Source: Cristatella mucedo
Lineage: Eukaryota; Bryozoa; Phylactolaemata; Cristatellidae
Direction: 5' to 3'
DNA: 64,000 nucleotides
Assembly (NCBI GenBank): GCA_009760855.2
Contig: WPIO01000318.1
Span: 33,225-97,224 of the forward strand
In this document: piece by piece, positions 63,174-64,000 of the stretch
How positions within the stretch are numbered: position 1 is the first letter of the stretch
Layout: each line of letters opens with the position of its first letter
Translations under genes and position numbers: made by a program
Notes under the pieces: model-generated
Databases searched by the model: none
Seen by the model: the letters and a program-made list of their open reading frames with translations, nothing else
What the model was told of the DNA's origin: nothing

Positions 63174-63338
63174 CCGACGTTAGGCATCGTCGCTCTAGCA
63201 TCAGAAATAGCCTGGTGCTACCACTGACCTCCTGGGCAGCAGCTGTCCTGGGGTCTGATTGCTCACGTTTTTCATGCCGTCAGATATACACTGACTAGAA
63301 CGACTGACGAGCCAGAAGAGATTGGGTTTCAGATCTTC
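63174..63338 (-). pseudogene. Pacifastin-like peptide gene remnant, exon 1 only
   Basis: Aligns with exon 1 of the 44-kb gene: Q-S-D-P in the propeptide, a Cys near the end, and the sequence before the donor. No exon 2 partner was found in the expected 62.3-62.6 kb interval. Broken remnant. Confidence 0.5.
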
Positions 63339-63441
63339 AGCAAGTTGAATGCGTAGCAGTCGGGCAGAGCTGCTCGATGCCCGAAGAATTCCTTGACGAC
63401 TACAGGGTGCTGCCTGTGGTAATAGATGGTTCTCATGTCTG

Positions 63442-63447
63442 CTTATA
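63442..63447 (-). promoter_or_regulatory. Conserved TATA box, peptide gene copy 3
   Basis: Minus-strand GAATATAAGCAGACATGAGA, almost identical to copy 1 although the coding part is worn. Confidence 0.5.
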
Positions 63448-63519
63448 TTCAGTCCACGACTTGATTCGAGTTAGAACTGCCGCTACTCAGGGGGATCGCG
63501 ACTTTGATTCAGTTCTCCT

Positions 63520-63715
63520 GCTGTAACTCAGCAAAGTCATAAAGACCATGTGGGTGATTTCGCAATCCGAGTTTGTATAGAGCACTCACAGATTTAGTGG
63601 CCGCTTTCGGTACACATTCCTTTGCCACGCAGACTTCGACTCACGAAACCAAGGATGTCGAAGCGTTTGCAGAGTCAGCCGAGAGCAGGTGTAAGGTAGT
63701 TGAGTATTGTGGGGA
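63520..63715 (-). mobile_element. LINE family 2, 3' end only
   Basis: The minus-strand 3' terminus (TTTATGACTTTGCTGAGTTAC) has the preceding GTGTACCGAAAGCGG and GTGAGTCGAAGTC blocks. These match 35,946-36,130. It is inserted about 75 bases upstream of the TATA box of peptide gene copy 3. Confidence 0.75.
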
Positions 63716-64000
63716 TTAGACACTCAGGCAGCTTAAAAGATGAGGTTACCTTATCGCCTCCGCTCGGCACTGCCACTTAAGGCCTTAGGTGTACTGGCTT
63801 ACCAGTCGCTGTCGCGATGTCCTCCGGTTGTACGTTTGCGCAACGTATTCACATCTCATTTTGAGTCGTGGTAGCCCACTGTTCGTGAAGTCTCTCCGCT
63901 GGGCTCTATGAAGGGTCCGTGAATATTGTGGCTAGAATCAAGCCTCCAGCGAGCCGTTCTAAATATCGAGTGGCTTACAGCTTGTCAAGGCGCCCAAGTG
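63716..64000. other. Gene-empty stretch
   Basis: No feature supported up to the window end. Confidence 0.4.

Larger units (their letters stand above)
62560..63500 (-). repeat. Host segment carrying the peptide gene, copy 3 of 3 (shortened)
   Basis: Retains the CT-rich intron part (62,645-62,800, aligned with 43,440-43,600), exon 1 and the TATA region. The exon 2 region and most of the 3' flank are absent; LINE debris takes their place. Confidence 0.6.

Overview
The window reads as animal nuclear DNA, most likely from a non-vertebrate metazoan whose phylum I cannot name. The evidence is two families of CR1/L2-type LINEs in many decayed copies, tRNA-derived SINEs, microsatellites, an intron-containing gene with consensus splice sites, and one large AT-rich Polinton/adintovirus-like fossil. 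No bacterial operon, rRNA gene or convincing functional tRNA gene was seen.

Layout. 1-8.56 kb: repeat-rich host DNA with LINE fragments, one long 5' LINE piece (4.0-6.46 kb) and an LTR/gag-like remnant (7.46-8.0 kb). 8.56-8.68 kb: a 48-bp inverted repeat at the left edge of the virus-like element. 8.68-28.99 kb: a Polinton-type element of about 20 kb. It carries a PLA2-like protein, core-peptide-like proteins, an HNH endonuclease, four phage-fibre-like genes, an adenain-type protease, a zinc ribbon, a packaging ATPase, three penton-like genes, a major capsid gene fused in frame to a coiled coil, a YqaJ nuclease, a zinc-finger protein, an integrase, a membrane protein, a run of small unknown genes and the C-terminal part of a B-family DNA polymerase. 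It is broken (I estimate 25-35 breaks), but a dozen genes still look whole, so it seems fairly young. Its right end is missing: the polymerase gene runs straight into a host repeat. 29-41.9 kb: decayed LINEs (one nested inside another), SINEs, microsatellites and duplicated segments. 41.9-63.5 kb: three diverged copies of a host segment carrying a small secreted cysteine-rich peptide gene on the minus strand, separated by LINE debris.

Main points. (1) 43,178-44,070 (minus) holds a two-exon gene with consensus splice sites. It encodes a 79-residue precursor: signal peptide, Lys-Arg site, and one domain with cysteine spacing C-x9-C-x2-C-x-C-x7-C-x4-C, that of pacifastin-type protease inhibitors. 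Two degenerate relatives lie at 52.4-54.3 kb and 63.2-63.3 kb, and all three keep the same TATA region. (2) Nearly every gene of the Polinton begins within a few bases of a TATA(TA)AG(G)AAATG-like motif. Divergent genes share it with as few as 10 bp between start codons, which suggests a self-encoded promoter code with almost no 5' leader. (3) The Polinton has expanded families: fibre-like genes, three penton-like genes and three small unknown paralogues.

Coordinates of LINE, SINE and duplicated segments are by-eye alignments, good to about 10-50 bases.
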